Below are positions 47,360 through 59,036 of a stretch of DNA of 64,000 nt, one piece after another (positions within the stretch are counted from its first letter, which is position 1; each line of letters starts with the position of its first letter). Position numbers and translations under genes: made by a program. Origin of the DNA: Pithys albifrons albifrons (Eukaryota; Chordata; Aves; Passeriformes; Thamnophilidae); NCBI RefSeq assembly GCF_047495875.1, contig NC_092471.1, forward strand, positions 19,051,001 through 19,115,000, in the 5' to 3' direction. Under the pieces are notes generated by a model, which worked only from the letters and a program-made list of their open reading frames with translations, did no database searches and was not told where the DNA came from.

Positions 47360-47830
47360 TTAGGGAGACAAAGTGTTTCCCACTCGAGGGTTCCATCGCT
47401 CCCAAACGGCGGGCGCGGCAGAGAGAGGGGCACGAAGGAGGGAGGAGACTCCGACGGCCCCGGAATTTCAATGCCATTGATCGGCAGCATCGCCAGCGTT
47501 AAGGAGATTTAATGCCGAGCCCGGTGTAAATTGGATTCCAATTGCTGTCCCTGTGTAAAAGGGGGTCTCACATAAAGGATTAAACGCGGGCCAAGGGCGC
47601 ACAATGAACCCACTGGCTCATTCACAATCAGCTTTGTGTACTCATTAGAAAAGGGAGCTAATCACCCCAGTTTGTGCTGGTTTCAGAGCTGCCAGCACAA
47701 AAGGCTGTGACCTCCCACTGCGAGTCAAAGACAAAATATCCCGCTTTCTCCCATGTACCAAAAACTCTCATTCTGTGCCTCCGAAATTCAACCTTCTGAT
47801 GGGCCCACAATGAAAATTAGCTATGGTCAG
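47360..47830. promoter_or_regulatory. Candidate conserved non-coding element with CpG cluster
   Basis: CpGs are clustered at 47388-47610 (including ACGGCGGGCGCGGC and CCGACGGCCCCGG). They are followed by complex sequence with homeodomain-like cores (GGAGATTTAATG, GTAAATTGGATTCCAATTG, GGATTAAACGCG) and an ACAATGA SOX-like core near 47602. There is no simple repeat, transposon or good open frame. The combination of retained CpGs and dense AT-core motifs resembles developmental enhancers or CpG-island shores. Function and conservation are inferred from texture only. Confidence 0.35.
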
Positions 47831-48357
47831 CAAGACTCAGCTACCCCTAAAATCCCAATTATGTTGCTTAATATAGGGGATGAATCAGGCAAACTACACA
47901 TCTGTCCAGTAAGGAGCCTGCCCGTGACCTAGTTCTGTCCCAGTGTGTGGTTTGCTTGTAAATGTGCTCAGAGCATGTGCAGTGCCACAAAGCACAGAGA
48001 TTTCCTAAGCAACCTCCCAGGTAATCAAAGATCACATTTTAAGCAGCATGTGGAACTGTATTCCCACTCTTGTTGATGCAGCCCAGAAAAGCACAGGAGT
48101 TAAATCAAAAGTCGTAAGTAGTAGAAAAATAGGAAACTTTGCTGCGAGCAGAGCTTCTGGAACAGACAAAAGTGCTGGCCAGGAGGTGAGGAGCCATGTG
48201 GGATGTTCCCCCACAACCCCTTTGGTCCTACAAACAGCTGCTTGAAAAGAAAAAAATACTCCCTTGCATGCTGTGTCCAAATTACAGAGCTCACAGCATC
48301 CCACACAGGAGGGTGATGGACACCTCCATGCAACATGTGTCCTTCAACTCCTCATGT
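47831..48357. other. No feature recognised
   Basis: Single-copy DNA leading to a CR1 tail. Nothing assignable. Confidence 0.4.
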
Positions 48358-48418
48358 TTGGACTTGAGGACCTCGGAGGTCTTTCCCAACCCAATCGATT
48401 TTATGATTCTATGATTCT
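48358..48418 (+). mobile_element. CR1: CR1 LINE 3' tail, about 60 bp
   Basis: 'tggacttgaggacctcggag', 'ctttcccaacccaatcgatt' and the octamer repeats TTATGATTCTATGATTCTGT. Only the extreme 3' end is present, which is either a very short insertion or the remnant of one interrupted by neighbouring rearrangement. Confidence 0.9.
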
Positions 48419-48524
48419 GTGTTCCCCCAGCAAAACAACTCCTCAGCCCCTAAAAATGGGCTGAATCCCATGCTGAAGTCACCCCTGAGGGCCTGCCCTG
48501 GGGTGACAGCCCCAGCATCCACTG

Positions 48525-49276
48525 CTGAGACCACTCCTTGCAGATCTTCATCATGTCTCATGAGGGGCAGAGGAGGGGCAGGCACTGAGCTCTGCTCTGT
48601 GGGACCAGGGACAGCACCCAGGGAATGGCTGGAGCTGTGCCAGGGCAGGGACAGCACCCAGGGAATAGTTGGGGCTGTGCCAGGCCAGGGACAGCACCCA
48701 GGGAATGGCTGGAGCTGTGCCAGAGCAGGGACAGCACCCAGGGAAGGGCTGGAGCTGTGTCAGGGCAGGGACAGCACCCAGGGAATGGCTGGAGCTGTGC
48801 CAGGCCAGGGACAGCACCCAGGGAAGGGCTGGAGCTGTGCCAGACCAGGGACAGCACCCAGGGAAGGGCTGGAGCTGTGTCAGGGCAGGGACAGCACCCA
48901 GGGAATGGCTGGAGCTGTGCCAGGCCAGGGACAGCACCCAGGGAATGGCTGGAGCTGTGCCAGGACAGGGACAGCACCCAGGGAATGGCTGGGGCTGTGC
49001 CAGGGCAGGGACAGCACCCAGGGAGTGGCTGGAGCTGTGCCAGGGCAGGGTTGGGTTGGATCTCAGGAAAAGGCTCTTCCCCCAGAGGGTGGTGGGCACT
49101 GACCAGGCTCCCCAGGGCAGTGGGCACAGCCCCAAGGCTGCCAGAGCTCCAGGAGGGTTTGGATGATCCTCTGGGGCACAGGGTGGCATTGTTGGGGATG
49201 GTCCTGTGCAGGCCTGAGGGTTGGTTGGACTTCATAATCCTTGTGGGTCTCAGCACATTCTGTGACTGTGATCCTG
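48525..49276 (+). mobile_element. CR1: CR1 LINE 3' region carrying a 40-bp tandem array
   Basis: Plus-strand CR1 of the same type as at 10.3-11.0 kb. It runs from 'catgaggggcagaggagggg' and 'gagctctgctctgtgggacc' into the expanded segment B (48608-49050). It continues with 'ggttggatctcaggaaaagg', 'gagggtggtgggcactgacc', 'caaggctgccagagctccag' and 'gatggtcctgtgcaggcctg' to 'cagcacattctgtgactgtg'. The 5' limit is soft (about 48525). Similarity to the 10.7-kb copy is near-perfect just after the array and falls off towards the 3' tail. Confidence 0.85.
48608..49050 (+). repeat. 40-bp minisatellite B2 inside CR1, 11 units
   Basis: Eleven units with the ACAGCACCCA landmark exactly every 40 bp (48611, 48651 ... 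49011). The core is GGGAATGGCTGGAGCTGTGC. Variants GGGAAGGGCTGG and CAGGCCAGGG or CAGACCAGGG alternate, and units 4-6 are repeated as units 7-9, a local higher-order block of about 120 bp. It is the same unit and orientation as B1 at 10.4 kb. Frames such as 48419-49102 and 48558-49349 are array translations. Confidence 0.95.
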
Positions 49277-51140
49277 CCCTCCATGGACCCCTGGCACCCT
49301 TTTGGCCACCACATTTCTCCAAGCAGAGCTGCACCACTGCCCCTCCCATTCATCATCCTGAAATAGCTCCGTGACACTGCCATGAAATGTGGTATCAGCA
49401 CTGTGGCTGTGTATTTTTAGCACATCAAACATTTTGTCCTTTTGGAGATGAGTTAATTGCCCTGTTTCCTCTTCCTCCTGTTCCTCCCATCTCCTGCCTG
49501 TTTGTCCAGGCTGTCCGGATTCCCACATGGCCCAGCACGTGCCCACAGAGAGCAGTGAGGGTGCCACCAACCTGCTCCTAAAGATGCCATGGACACCTCA
49601 TGGTCCAAAGCACCTCTGTGGCCAGGAGAGGAGCTGGTCCAGCAGCCCCTGTGCCCCCCTTTCACTGCACACCTGGACAGTGTCTCATCATGGTACAGGT
49701 ATCAAACCCAACAGCACAGGGACCCACTGCCCACTCTTGGTGCTGGAGTAAATCAAGATGCATCAAAACAACACAGATTCCCTCAGAATCAGCCCCAGGT
49801 TGTGCACACAGAGGTGTCACAAAGACCAGACTTCCATAACCAATAAACTCCAGCAGCTTTCTGGGGATTTCAGGGAAAAGTAAAATATAAGAGGAGTTCG
49901 GACTAGGAAAGGTTTTGATCGACCTTCCATGATGTTAAATTATCCTTTGCCTACAATATAATCCTTGGTTTCCAAATTCTCTTTTACTATGAAAAGCTAC
50001 AGTACAAAGGAAAATTCCTATCATCTATTTTCAGATTAGCAAAAGAGGTTTAAATCACAGGCAACCTGAGAAAACAGGACCAATTAATACAACATGGTTT
50101 TATCCTGAGAAACCGCCTTTGCAGAGAACGAAGGGAAGCAATTCCTTGTTCTCTTGCAAAGGCAATGAATGAGATGCAGCCACAACCACAGCACTTGTGC
50201 AGGGGATGACAAGCACCAGGCACACCCCAGATCTGCCACACAAGCAAAGAAGAGAAATCTGAATGGTTCACCCACTTTCTGCTATTGACACTCTCCCAGG
50301 CAAGAGTAAAACCACAGGCAGGCACAACCCACAATGTGGTGCCTGCCCCTGCAACTGGCTCCCTGCCCAGGGCTGTGGGACACATCACTGGTGTCCCAGA
50401 GAGAGGAAAGCAGGTCAGGGCAACTGAAGGAAAGCAGATGAAAAGGTCAGAATGGCAATTTTCATATTATCTATACCATATATATTCTTTTTTTAAATAG
50501 AGGATGTTTAATGGTTTGGAGGAAATCAGTGGACCTTTAAGAAGGAACAATTCCTAAGGAAGACAGTCCAAAAATATGCTGAAGGACCACTCCTGTCAAT
50601 GGGGAACAATTTCTCTGTCCACAGGGACCTTTGTCAGGCAAATGAAATCTTCTGTCAGCAGCTGCACACAGAAGCTCCAGTGCTAGAGGATAAAATCTGA
50701 TTGTGAGCACATCTGAGGAGATGGTATCTATTCACTACCTATCGGTGCACAATGTGCTGGGTAAAAACAGTTTAACCATAAATCTCATTCTCCTCTTCAA
50801 AAAAGGAAGGAAAGAAAAGCTGTAGGCCCATGGCAGCAACTCCAGTCCAGATGTCTCTCTCTGCTGATTTGTATATAAATAGTGTTTTATTAAATGATAA
50901 CCTCTTGGCAGTAAGAAGGCAGAGTACTCTGGATGCTTTTCAGTGACACCAAATTAAACTTTTTTTTAAGATATATGAGAAAAAACCAAATCCAAATGAC
51001 ACACAGTCACAGAGCACTACAAATACCCCCTGAGATTTTAGACTGAACTAATGCTCAGCGAAAAATGCACAGATTTTTGTTGTTGTTGTTGTTGTTATTG
51101 GAGTCACATCACATGCACCAGTTTCAAGTCACTGTGCCAC
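49277..51140. other. No gene recognised; (GTT)n microsatellite
   Basis: Single-copy DNA, AT-rich after 49860. (TTG)n with about seven units lies at 51073-51096. On the minus strand this is an (AAC)n run lying 60-90 bp beyond the AATAAA of the candidate exon listed next. Confidence 0.4.
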
Positions 51141-51157
51141 TTAGTAATATTCACTGA

Positions 51158-51652
51158 TTTATTGTCCTGGGAAATCAGTGCTCAGGAGCATGACATTTCC
51201 CTAACAGGATGCCCTTCTGACATTCTGAAGCCCTTCAAACATTTCACCTCACACTTCTGTCACTCGACCAGCACCCTGCAACCAGCACACCAATCTCTGC
51301 TTCTCCCTCAATGTATTCACAAGATTCTCCCACCAAGATGATAACACTCAATCTGCACTTATTTTCCAGATGATCAGCTGGACTTCTGCACGCCTTACAA
51401 CCTGGCCTTTGGCATTCTCAGCAAGAGCAGCATTAGGTCCAATGATCATTATCTCCATGACTTCAATTTTCCTCTCAGCCTCTTGCAATCTCAAACCAAA
51501 GCTTTCCAACTCCTTATCCACTGCAGCATGAATAGCATCTCGCTTTTCTATAATGTCTGCCAACCACTTAGCAAAGCCCAGCCCTGCTTGATAAGCCAAA
51601 TCCATGCTCCTGACAGCACGGAGCTGAAAGCAGTCAAGCCTGACCCACCCAG
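51158..51652 (-). CDS. Possible terminal coding exon, unknown protein
   Basis: On minus, a frame open from 51686 encodes about 101 residues from 51652 to a TGA at 51348-51350. It is rich in charged and helix-forming residues (for example GLGFAKWLADIIEKRDAIHA, then ELESFGLRLQEAERKIEVME) and has no low-complexity run, unlike every other frame in the window. Upstream stands a good splice acceptor (pyrimidine-rich tract ending TTCCTTCTAG at 51662-51653), and a second possible one (CTGCTTTCAG) ends at 51624 in the same frame. An internal ATG is at 51605. An AATAAA lies at 51163-51158, about 185 bp after the stop. This fits a last exon of a minus-strand gene, with earlier exons at higher coordinates. 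I do not recognise the family. A transposon-derived or decayed exon is possible. Confidence 0.4.
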
Positions 51653-51689
51653 CTAGAAGGAAGTTTGAAAGTGAAATATCAGGTCCTCA

Positions 51690-52609
51690 GAGTGCCCACT
51701 TTGCCTCATTTTTGCCCAGCAGCTGCAATCACTGAGAGCACACAGCATCCAACACCCCATGGCCAGGGTCACACCAGCAGCTCCCACAAGTTGGCAACAT
51801 TTGCAATGCACCAATATCAGCCTTAAAGGTCTGCACAGGTTTATTGCAGCTGAGCCACATAAATAAGCTTTCCACTTCTAAATACTGGAGAGCACACAGC
51901 ATGTATTATATCCCAATTCCAGAGGTAAAAATGGCAAGGCAAAGAGGGAGGCAACTGTATAACTTGGCGTTCTGAGCTGGGAGAGGTGAGAGAAGTGCCT
52001 GAGGCACAAGTCCCTCTCGCAGCGTGAGCTCAGCTGTGAGAGCCCAAACACTGCCATCCTCTCCCTGCAGCTCCAGACATGTCAATCCAGATGCACAGAG
52101 CAGACAAGTTCCTTCCTCCACCCTGGAGAGCCAGGGAAAAAGCTGCCAAGGTACAGAAACCACACACCATTTCCCTCGCAGTTATATCCTCACCGAGTTC
52201 CCTTTTCCAGGTTAATTGTGGCCCCCCACGTCAGGGCTCAGGAGCAGCACCTCCCATGGATTACCCCCCACTCCAGGGTCAAGGCTGATCTCTTCTTACT
52301 GATTTAAACCTCCCCTGCTTTTTGTCAGGGATCTACAGGGAATCAGTTGTGGGCTAAGGAAAGAAATTCTGTAAGATGAAGATTCTTTGGTTGGGGTGGG
52401 GGTGCAGCAGAAGGAAGGAAGCTGGAAAAGACATGTCCTCTAAAAGGACAATGGACTAAAATCCATTTCTTCCACAACCTGGAGAACTCGGGCAGCATCA
52501 AACTGCACACACTCTAGAAAACTAATACCTGAAGGACTCCAACAGAATATTTGCTATACAACATCAACTGAGCTCTGAATTGCAGCCCCTTCCACTGGGG
52601 AACAAAATG
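51690..52609. other. No further exon recognised
   Basis: Upstream (minus-strand sense) of the candidate exon. I looked for a second exon with similar composition and found none that I could support. Confidence 0.35.
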
Positions 52610-52830
52610 GAATCACAGAATCGTTAAGGTTGGAAATGCTGTCCAAGATCATCGAATCCAACTGTTCCCCCAGCACTGCCAAGGCACCACCAAACCACAA
52701 CCCTAAGCACATCTACACTTTGTTTTAACACTTCCAGGCAGTGATTCCACCACTGCCCCAGGCAGCCTGTTCCAGTGGGGGAAAAGTGGGTGGTGGAGGA
52801 CCAGGAAAGGTTTGAAGGCATCTACCTGTA
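52610..52830 (-). mobile_element. CR1: CR1 LINE 3' end, minus strand, diverged
   Basis: On plus: 'gaatcacagaatcgttaagg', 'ggaaatgctgtccaagatca', 'cccccagcactgccaaggca', 'aacacttccaggcagtgatt' and 'ccccaggcagcctgttccag'. This is a different CR1 3'-end type from most others here (the 'cccagcactgccaaggc' type). The remainder fades after about 52775-52830. Confidence 0.85.
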
Positions 52831-55800
52831 ACCTTCCCTTCTTGCTCTGCTGCTCAACCACCAGCACCTCTGACACACTCTTGTTCTCCACAAAAAAGTG
52901 GAAAGTGAGAACTTGGAGAGCTGGAAAGAAAGGACCAGGGAAGGCTGGGGAGGCCCTGAGAGCCACTTCTGGAGATGGAACAACAACTGCAGCAAGCAGA
53001 GGACATAAGGATGAAGCAGCTTCAGAATGCCATGAGATGCTGCTCCCCAGGCAAGTCCCTGTCACAGGAGAGCAGAACTCAGCAGCTTGATTTTGGATTT
53101 GTTATTCCTTTCTTTAAGAGCTACATAATTGTTCTGACTAATAATAATGGACCTGTTACTGCTTCCACTATCCCCAAAGGGAGCAAAATCAGGTTTGGCA
53201 TTTGTAATTATGAAAGCTAAACCAGGAGTTATCAAGTGTCATGTTCAGAGAATGGAGGGCTTGACCCCGGGCAGTGCCGAGTGCTCCGAGCATCGCTCAG
53301 CATAACGATCAAGCACCTATTAATTTGGGGGGGTTTAATATACCTAAATTCATTCTGCATCACTGCAACCTGGCTGAGAACATGAGGCTCAGGGGAGGCT
53401 TTGCTGGCCACAGCTGGAGGCAGCAGGTGACCTACCATGGATCTCATGCCATGGGATCTGCTCCGTGTTCAGGTGGGCATGGGACAGAGCAGGAAATGAG
53501 GGTCAGACAGAACCCATCAGGTTCCAAGAGTCCAACCCTGAATTGTACCCTTAAGGACTCCACCACATTTGTTGCTGGAGCTAGTGGATGTCTCATCCTA
53601 TTTACATAATATATGACCTAATTTTGTGCTCACTGAGTATTTAATTACAGCCGATTGAATGTAAAAATGACTCAAAATACTCCCAGAACTAATAATTAAT
53701 GTTTTAATTGTGGTTTTTTTGGTGGGATTGGTTTTTTGCCTCACATGCAACGTTTAAATAATTTGAGGACACACATAAAAAAAATTCCAAGTGGAAATGC
53801 ACTGCTCCTCCTGGAGCCAGCTCGGAAGGGACAAGGGTTTGCTCAACACAGTGACCCCTCCTTTTCCTCCACAGAAACAGGGATTCTGCATTTCAAACTC
53901 CCACTAGCAGAATTAATAATTCCAGCCCATTTGGTGAACTAGAACCTCTGTCAGTTCACTCACCCAAGTCCAACCCTCCAGGACAGGGCCTTGTCAAGAG
54001 GTGCAGCATCATCTGGTTGCCTGTGGCAGAGCTGAGACACAACTGTGCTGAGGAACCCGAGCACAGCTGCTCAGCCAAAGCTCTGCCAGCACAAGGCAAA
54101 GTGTCTCTGGGAGTAACATCAACTACTCATCAGTATTTTCAACATATTTAACAGGATTCTCCTTAATGAGTGTGCATGTCCATCCCACCCCCGGCTGGAA
54201 ATGCCCAATCCCATCATCAAACTTATCCCAGGAAACCCAGTCCTGACCATTTCTCAGAGCAGAGTGGGAATGGCTTTGTAATATTGTATTTCAGCTCCTG
54301 AAAAGGCTTCAGAAAGCAAAGACCATTTAATCAAGACAGTTCAAAACATTTCCCAAACAGGTTCAACACTTCAGATAAAAAAATAAATAAAAAATAGCAA
54401 AAGGACTAATAACTGTAGAACTGTTCACACACCTTAAATTGAAAGGGCTCAAGTATTGTTAATGTTTAAGGAATTGTGTGTTCTTCACACATAAGAAACA
54501 AACCCTTCAAGGAACCACCACCACAGTGCCCTGGATCCTGCAGCACATCTAACAGAGGTAATCTCCATGTCTTCTTCCCTGGGAACAACTCAGAATGATA
54601 GCAAGGGGCAAATTAAATCATAGCAGTGCCATCTGAGAGCTGCAATCCTTTACAATTAGGGGGCTTTGTTTGTCTAGGAAAAAAAAAATCACATTTATAA
54701 AAAGCTTATCTCAAGGATAAGGGCCTATTGTTTTTAGATTTTTTTTAATAATGTCAGTCTTTAAAAAAAACCAACAGAACAAAACCAAACACAAACTCTA
54801 AAAGGTCCTCTAAACGAGGTTTATTATAAATAAAACAAAGCATCATTCTGCAAACCTCTGTTCCTGCAGAGCCAAGGAGTGCTCAAAACACATGCAATAT
54901 GTTAATCCCACACAAAGTTATCCACCATTTGTTTTCACCTTAAACCAAATTAATTAGTATTTCAGGAATTACAGTTTACTAGAATGATAATCTCCTCCTC
55001 CCAATTCTTCTGCTGAAATAATAATTGCACTATTACATGGCCATAAATGAGTAATCAGATACCAAGAAAACAGATAGCTGTGGAAAGGTCTTTTGGCTTT
55101 TGAGATCAATAAAAATTATTATGCTCAGCAGTTCTCTTTCAAGATACTTACACTGTGCTCATCACTTCAGTACCTGAGTTCAATACGAGAAAAGCAAAAA
55201 CTTGTTCCCAACGCAGCATGTTTAATCCTCAAATGCTTGACAAGCACCAGCCAATATCCAGAACTCCCTGGTGGCTCCTCTGAAGAAACAACTTGAGGGT
55301 TTAGAGGCTGAACATGGAGAGGGTTCAGTGCCCAGAACGGAGTTAGGGCCAACATCAAGCTCCCAAGTCAAGAACCCCAGGGCAAGAAGTCCCCATGGGC
55401 AGCACCCCCTGAATCTGCAGGGACCTGAGCTCATGGGCACCTCCCCTACAGAACTGAGCCCAAAGCTTTGCTTCCCATCTCTCCAAATCCCTGCCCATCA
55501 TCCCTCAGGATATAAATAACTGTCCTCTCTGTGCTTTCCTGCCTGGGCAACTCTGGAAGCTGCTCCAAGTCCTCCAGGCTTTAAAAATCACCTTGGCCAG
55601 TGCCAAACTCTTCCATGCCCTCTGCATTTAACTCAGATTTGGGGCTCCACTCAGGGCTCCAAGCACTTCAAAATCTGATGCTGCAGCAGCCAAGTCTTTT
55701 ATTAAATTTAATCCCAAGAGAACTCCAACCTCACAGCCATGGTGACTAATCCAGGAATTATCAGTCAGTGTCTCTGGTCGACAATCAGCACAATCATGAG

Positions 55801-57381
55801 GAAAAAAAGATAGGAAGCAACCTCAGGATTTGGGTCTTGTGGAAACCTGTCCCACAGGGATCCCTGGGGGGGGATGGCAGAGTGGGGACCGTGTAATCAC
55901 CTGGTGAGTTTTGTTCAAATACAAGAAATGCAGGAAAAGCAGTGTTGGAAAAGGCTACCTCGTAGGAATCCTGTCATGGACAGAGAGTCCATGGCAGCAA
56001 CAACAGTGGGACCTGCCTTTGCCATCATCTGCTGAGGATGGGGCAGGTCCCCCCCACTCTGGGACCTGGGACACCCCAGTGCAGAGTAAAGATCAGCACT
56101 GCCTACAAACAGCCTTTCACACATCACTCCTCCTCTTTCTAATGCCTCAGATTAGATTTGGTTTCGTTTTTAAATGGAAATTAGATCTTCATCAACCTTG
56201 AATGCTCACTCTTGATCTACCAGTTACACACATTATGTATTCAGCCTTGCTGGGCTTTAGTGAGGATGGCTTGAATGACTCTTGGAAATGAACAGCCCTT
56301 TGTAATTACTGGTCTTGATTAGAAGTCAAATTTGATATTGTTGAGGCTGTATTTATTAACCATAGAGAACTAAATAATCTTACATTTTGTAGGACTCCAG
56401 AACATGGGGAGGGGGAAGAATTACTCTAAGGACTTGCTTTATTTTTGTATTTACTATCTAGTGTCATGCAATTCTTCACCAGCCATTTTCTGGAAAAGTT
56501 TTATTAATTTCAACTGCAAACACACAACACAAGTCCATCTATTCATCTGCTTTAGTCACTAATTAACTCCTGTTCAACACAGCTTCTGACTGGAGCTTAG
56601 ACACAGTTTTGTCTCACCAGAACAGCTATGAAACTTCCCAACCTTTGTGATTTCAAGGTCCACAAACATCGACAGGAAAGGACTACATGTGATATTACCT
56701 AATCATTACATCCACAAGTTAATTGATGGAGGAAAACTCAGAACACTCAGAAAAGAGTGGTTAAAAAGTAGGGAGAAATTTCTAAACTCCATCAGTGGTC
56801 TGACAGCTGCATATCCCCCTGCTTCCTCCTGCCCAGACCAGGGTTCTCCATGCAGGAGGATGAGGAGAAGTTGGGGAAAAGGAGAAGAAAAAATAAATCT
56901 TCCTTTGTCTTCAACAGCTTTTGTAGCTTCTGTTTAGTATTTTAATGAAATATTTACTTTTCTTGTATTTTATGCTTTAATTATTCATTACTGAAATCAG
57001 TTTAAAGAGCTGCCATGCTCTTAAATGAATACCTTGGAGGTTCCCATTTATTGTAGTTTAGTGACTGTCATCTCAAGTCTGCTCTGCTTGCAAGTCACGG
57101 GGCCTCTTTCCTCTTCAACAAGACTTGACAAACTCATTCCAGACACCAAACGAGAGCTTGCATTGTTCTGATGCCACTTCCACCAGCACAGTGGAAGGGG
57201 CTGCCTACACATCACATGCTGAAGCAGCAGCAGATGCATAAACTGGCTCATTCTGCCCCAGCATGATGGTGAAAGGCCTTTACTGTCTGACTGCATGGGT
57301 AGAACACCCTAAGGAGGTGTGGAAGGGCTTTGGTGCCAGCATGTGTCCACCAGGGTCCACCACACAAGCAACAGAGGCAAC
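52831..57381. other. Long single-copy stretch without recognisable gene
   Basis: AT-rich single-copy DNA over 4.5 kb. 53630-53720 and 54900-55110 are complex AT-rich stretches with TAATTA-type cores. A-rich tracts lie at about 54376-54396 and 54679-54688. Frames at 53274-53609, 55093-55519 and 56647-56937 have no recognisable family features. No CR1 or LTR is seen, which makes this the longest transposon-poor part of the right half. Confidence 0.35.
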
Positions 57382-58095
57382 TGTCCCAGTTCAGCAGGTG
57401 GGACCAGTTTATCCCTGTGTGGGTGTGACCAAAGCTGGGCATTCTAAACCCTCTGGGCCATTGCCCAGCAACTGTTCCCAATGGCCCATTGGCAGCAGCT
57501 GCCCAGGGCACAGCTGAGCCCTCAGGCTGGGAGCTGGCTGGGAAAGAAGCCTGGCAGAGGAGCTGGGAGAACTGCCCTGCAGGGACTCCTTGGCACCTCC
57601 ACACCCACCTGAGGGCTCAGCTCTGCCCATGGGCCAGCAACCATTCCAAAATCCCCCCTGACTGCCAGAGTCAGATCCCCCAGTGTGGAACTCCTTGCCC
57701 TGGGGGAGGCACTGGGGGCTCCCACCCAAACCTGAGGGGAGACAATCTTGGGCTTTGGGGAACCACTCATTGGATCCAGCGGAGGGGCAGACCCTGGACA
57801 GGAGGAGCCCCCCACTCTCCACCAGACTGTGCCATCATCTGCACTAACAGGTTTGTCCCTTCCTTTTCCTTTGGACTCAGAGGAACCACGTGGGGCTCAG
57901 CACAGGGGCCACCAAACCCCACTGTGTTTGTGCCCCAGGGGGCTGGGTTATATTTCTGGGTATTGTGGGTTAAAGCCATTTTCTCTTTGTGCCATTACAT
58001 TTATTGTAATATTGTTATTAAATTGTAACTCTGACTTATAATCTCTCTCCTGGTGGGTTCATTTTCTCCTGCCCATTTACCTTTAAACCAGCACA
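57382..58095 (+). mobile_element. Solo LTR, ERVL-like, copy 3
   Basis: This 714-bp copy starts TGTCCCAGTTCAGCAGG and ends TTTAAACCAGCACA. It is collinear with copies 1 and 2 and in the same orientation. The flanks (GCAAC before, ACAAT after) do not form a clear 5-bp duplication, though CAAC/ACAA overlap suggests a decayed one. No proviral interior adjoins it. The long frames on both strands in this segment (57409-57822, 57489-58028) recur in the same places in the other two copies and reflect the LTR sequence, not a gene. Confidence 0.85.
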
Positions 58096-59036
58096 ACAAT
58101 GAACAGCCAAGAAACTTCGAAGGCAAAAGACAGAAAAGGACAGAGAAAACCAAGCTGGATGCCCAGCAGTGGGTGACACAGGCCCCATGGCCAGGCTCCT
58201 CCACCCACAGCCAGCCTTTTCCTTGGGTCATCTCCTCCCTGTGCCTGAGGTCCCAAGCACATGAAGCACCCAGGACTGGGGGGGCTTTGCAGATCTGCTG
58301 GGGGGGGGTGTCCAGATAAAACCTCATTCCCCCCACTCAGAAGAGAACAGCAAAACACATCCACAGCACATGCAGGTTTAAAATTCACCCAGTGCATTTT
58401 CTCAGTGAGAACTGTCCATGGACAACCCAAAAACCTGTTGCATTGGCAGGGTTGAACAATAAAATCCCTACCTAAAACTTCTCAGTTTGTCTTTGGGAGG
58501 AAAACAAGAGCTGTCATCACCTCACCTGCACTAACTCGGGGCAGCTTTCAAAGTCCCTGCAAAGGGTGCAGTTTGTGACAAATGACCGTGGTCAGACAGC
58601 CTTGAAGGTCCCTGTCACCTGCCAGCAGGTCTGAAAACACATTCCTTGGTCACTCCTCGAAGTGCAGCTCATGGTGGTGAGGACAGAGAACCTCAGCTCC
58701 TGGTGCTGCACGAGCACTGAGCACTGAGACGACTTCAGCTCCCATTCCAACTTAACATCACTCCTAAGGGAGAGGGGAAATGGAACCAAGCAGACTACAC
58801 TGGTCGATAGGACTGTCATTTCTCATCAGCTGAACTCATGACAGGTCTGGGGTGTTTCATTTTTTGGCCACTTCAGCAATGAAGTGCTGGAGATGATTAA
58901 GAGCGACACCACAATGCCTGTGCAGACATGGAGAGAAGTCTCCCAGGAGAGAAAGCAACATGTTTATCTGAGTCTTTTAGGAAAGGAGCAATGGAAGTTG
59001 GCAGCACCAGCTCCTGCAGGAAGGTTCTTCTTACAG
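58096..59036. other. No feature recognised; G-runs
   Basis: G-runs at about 58280-58286 and 58302-58311 (nine to ten G). No exon or repeat is recognised. Confidence 0.4.

Noticed and set aside
57409..58028. Open frames repeated at three loci (32.4-33.3, 36.7-37.5, 57.2-58.0 kb)
   Set aside because: They recur because the ERVL-like LTR recurs. LTRs of this kind do not encode proteins.
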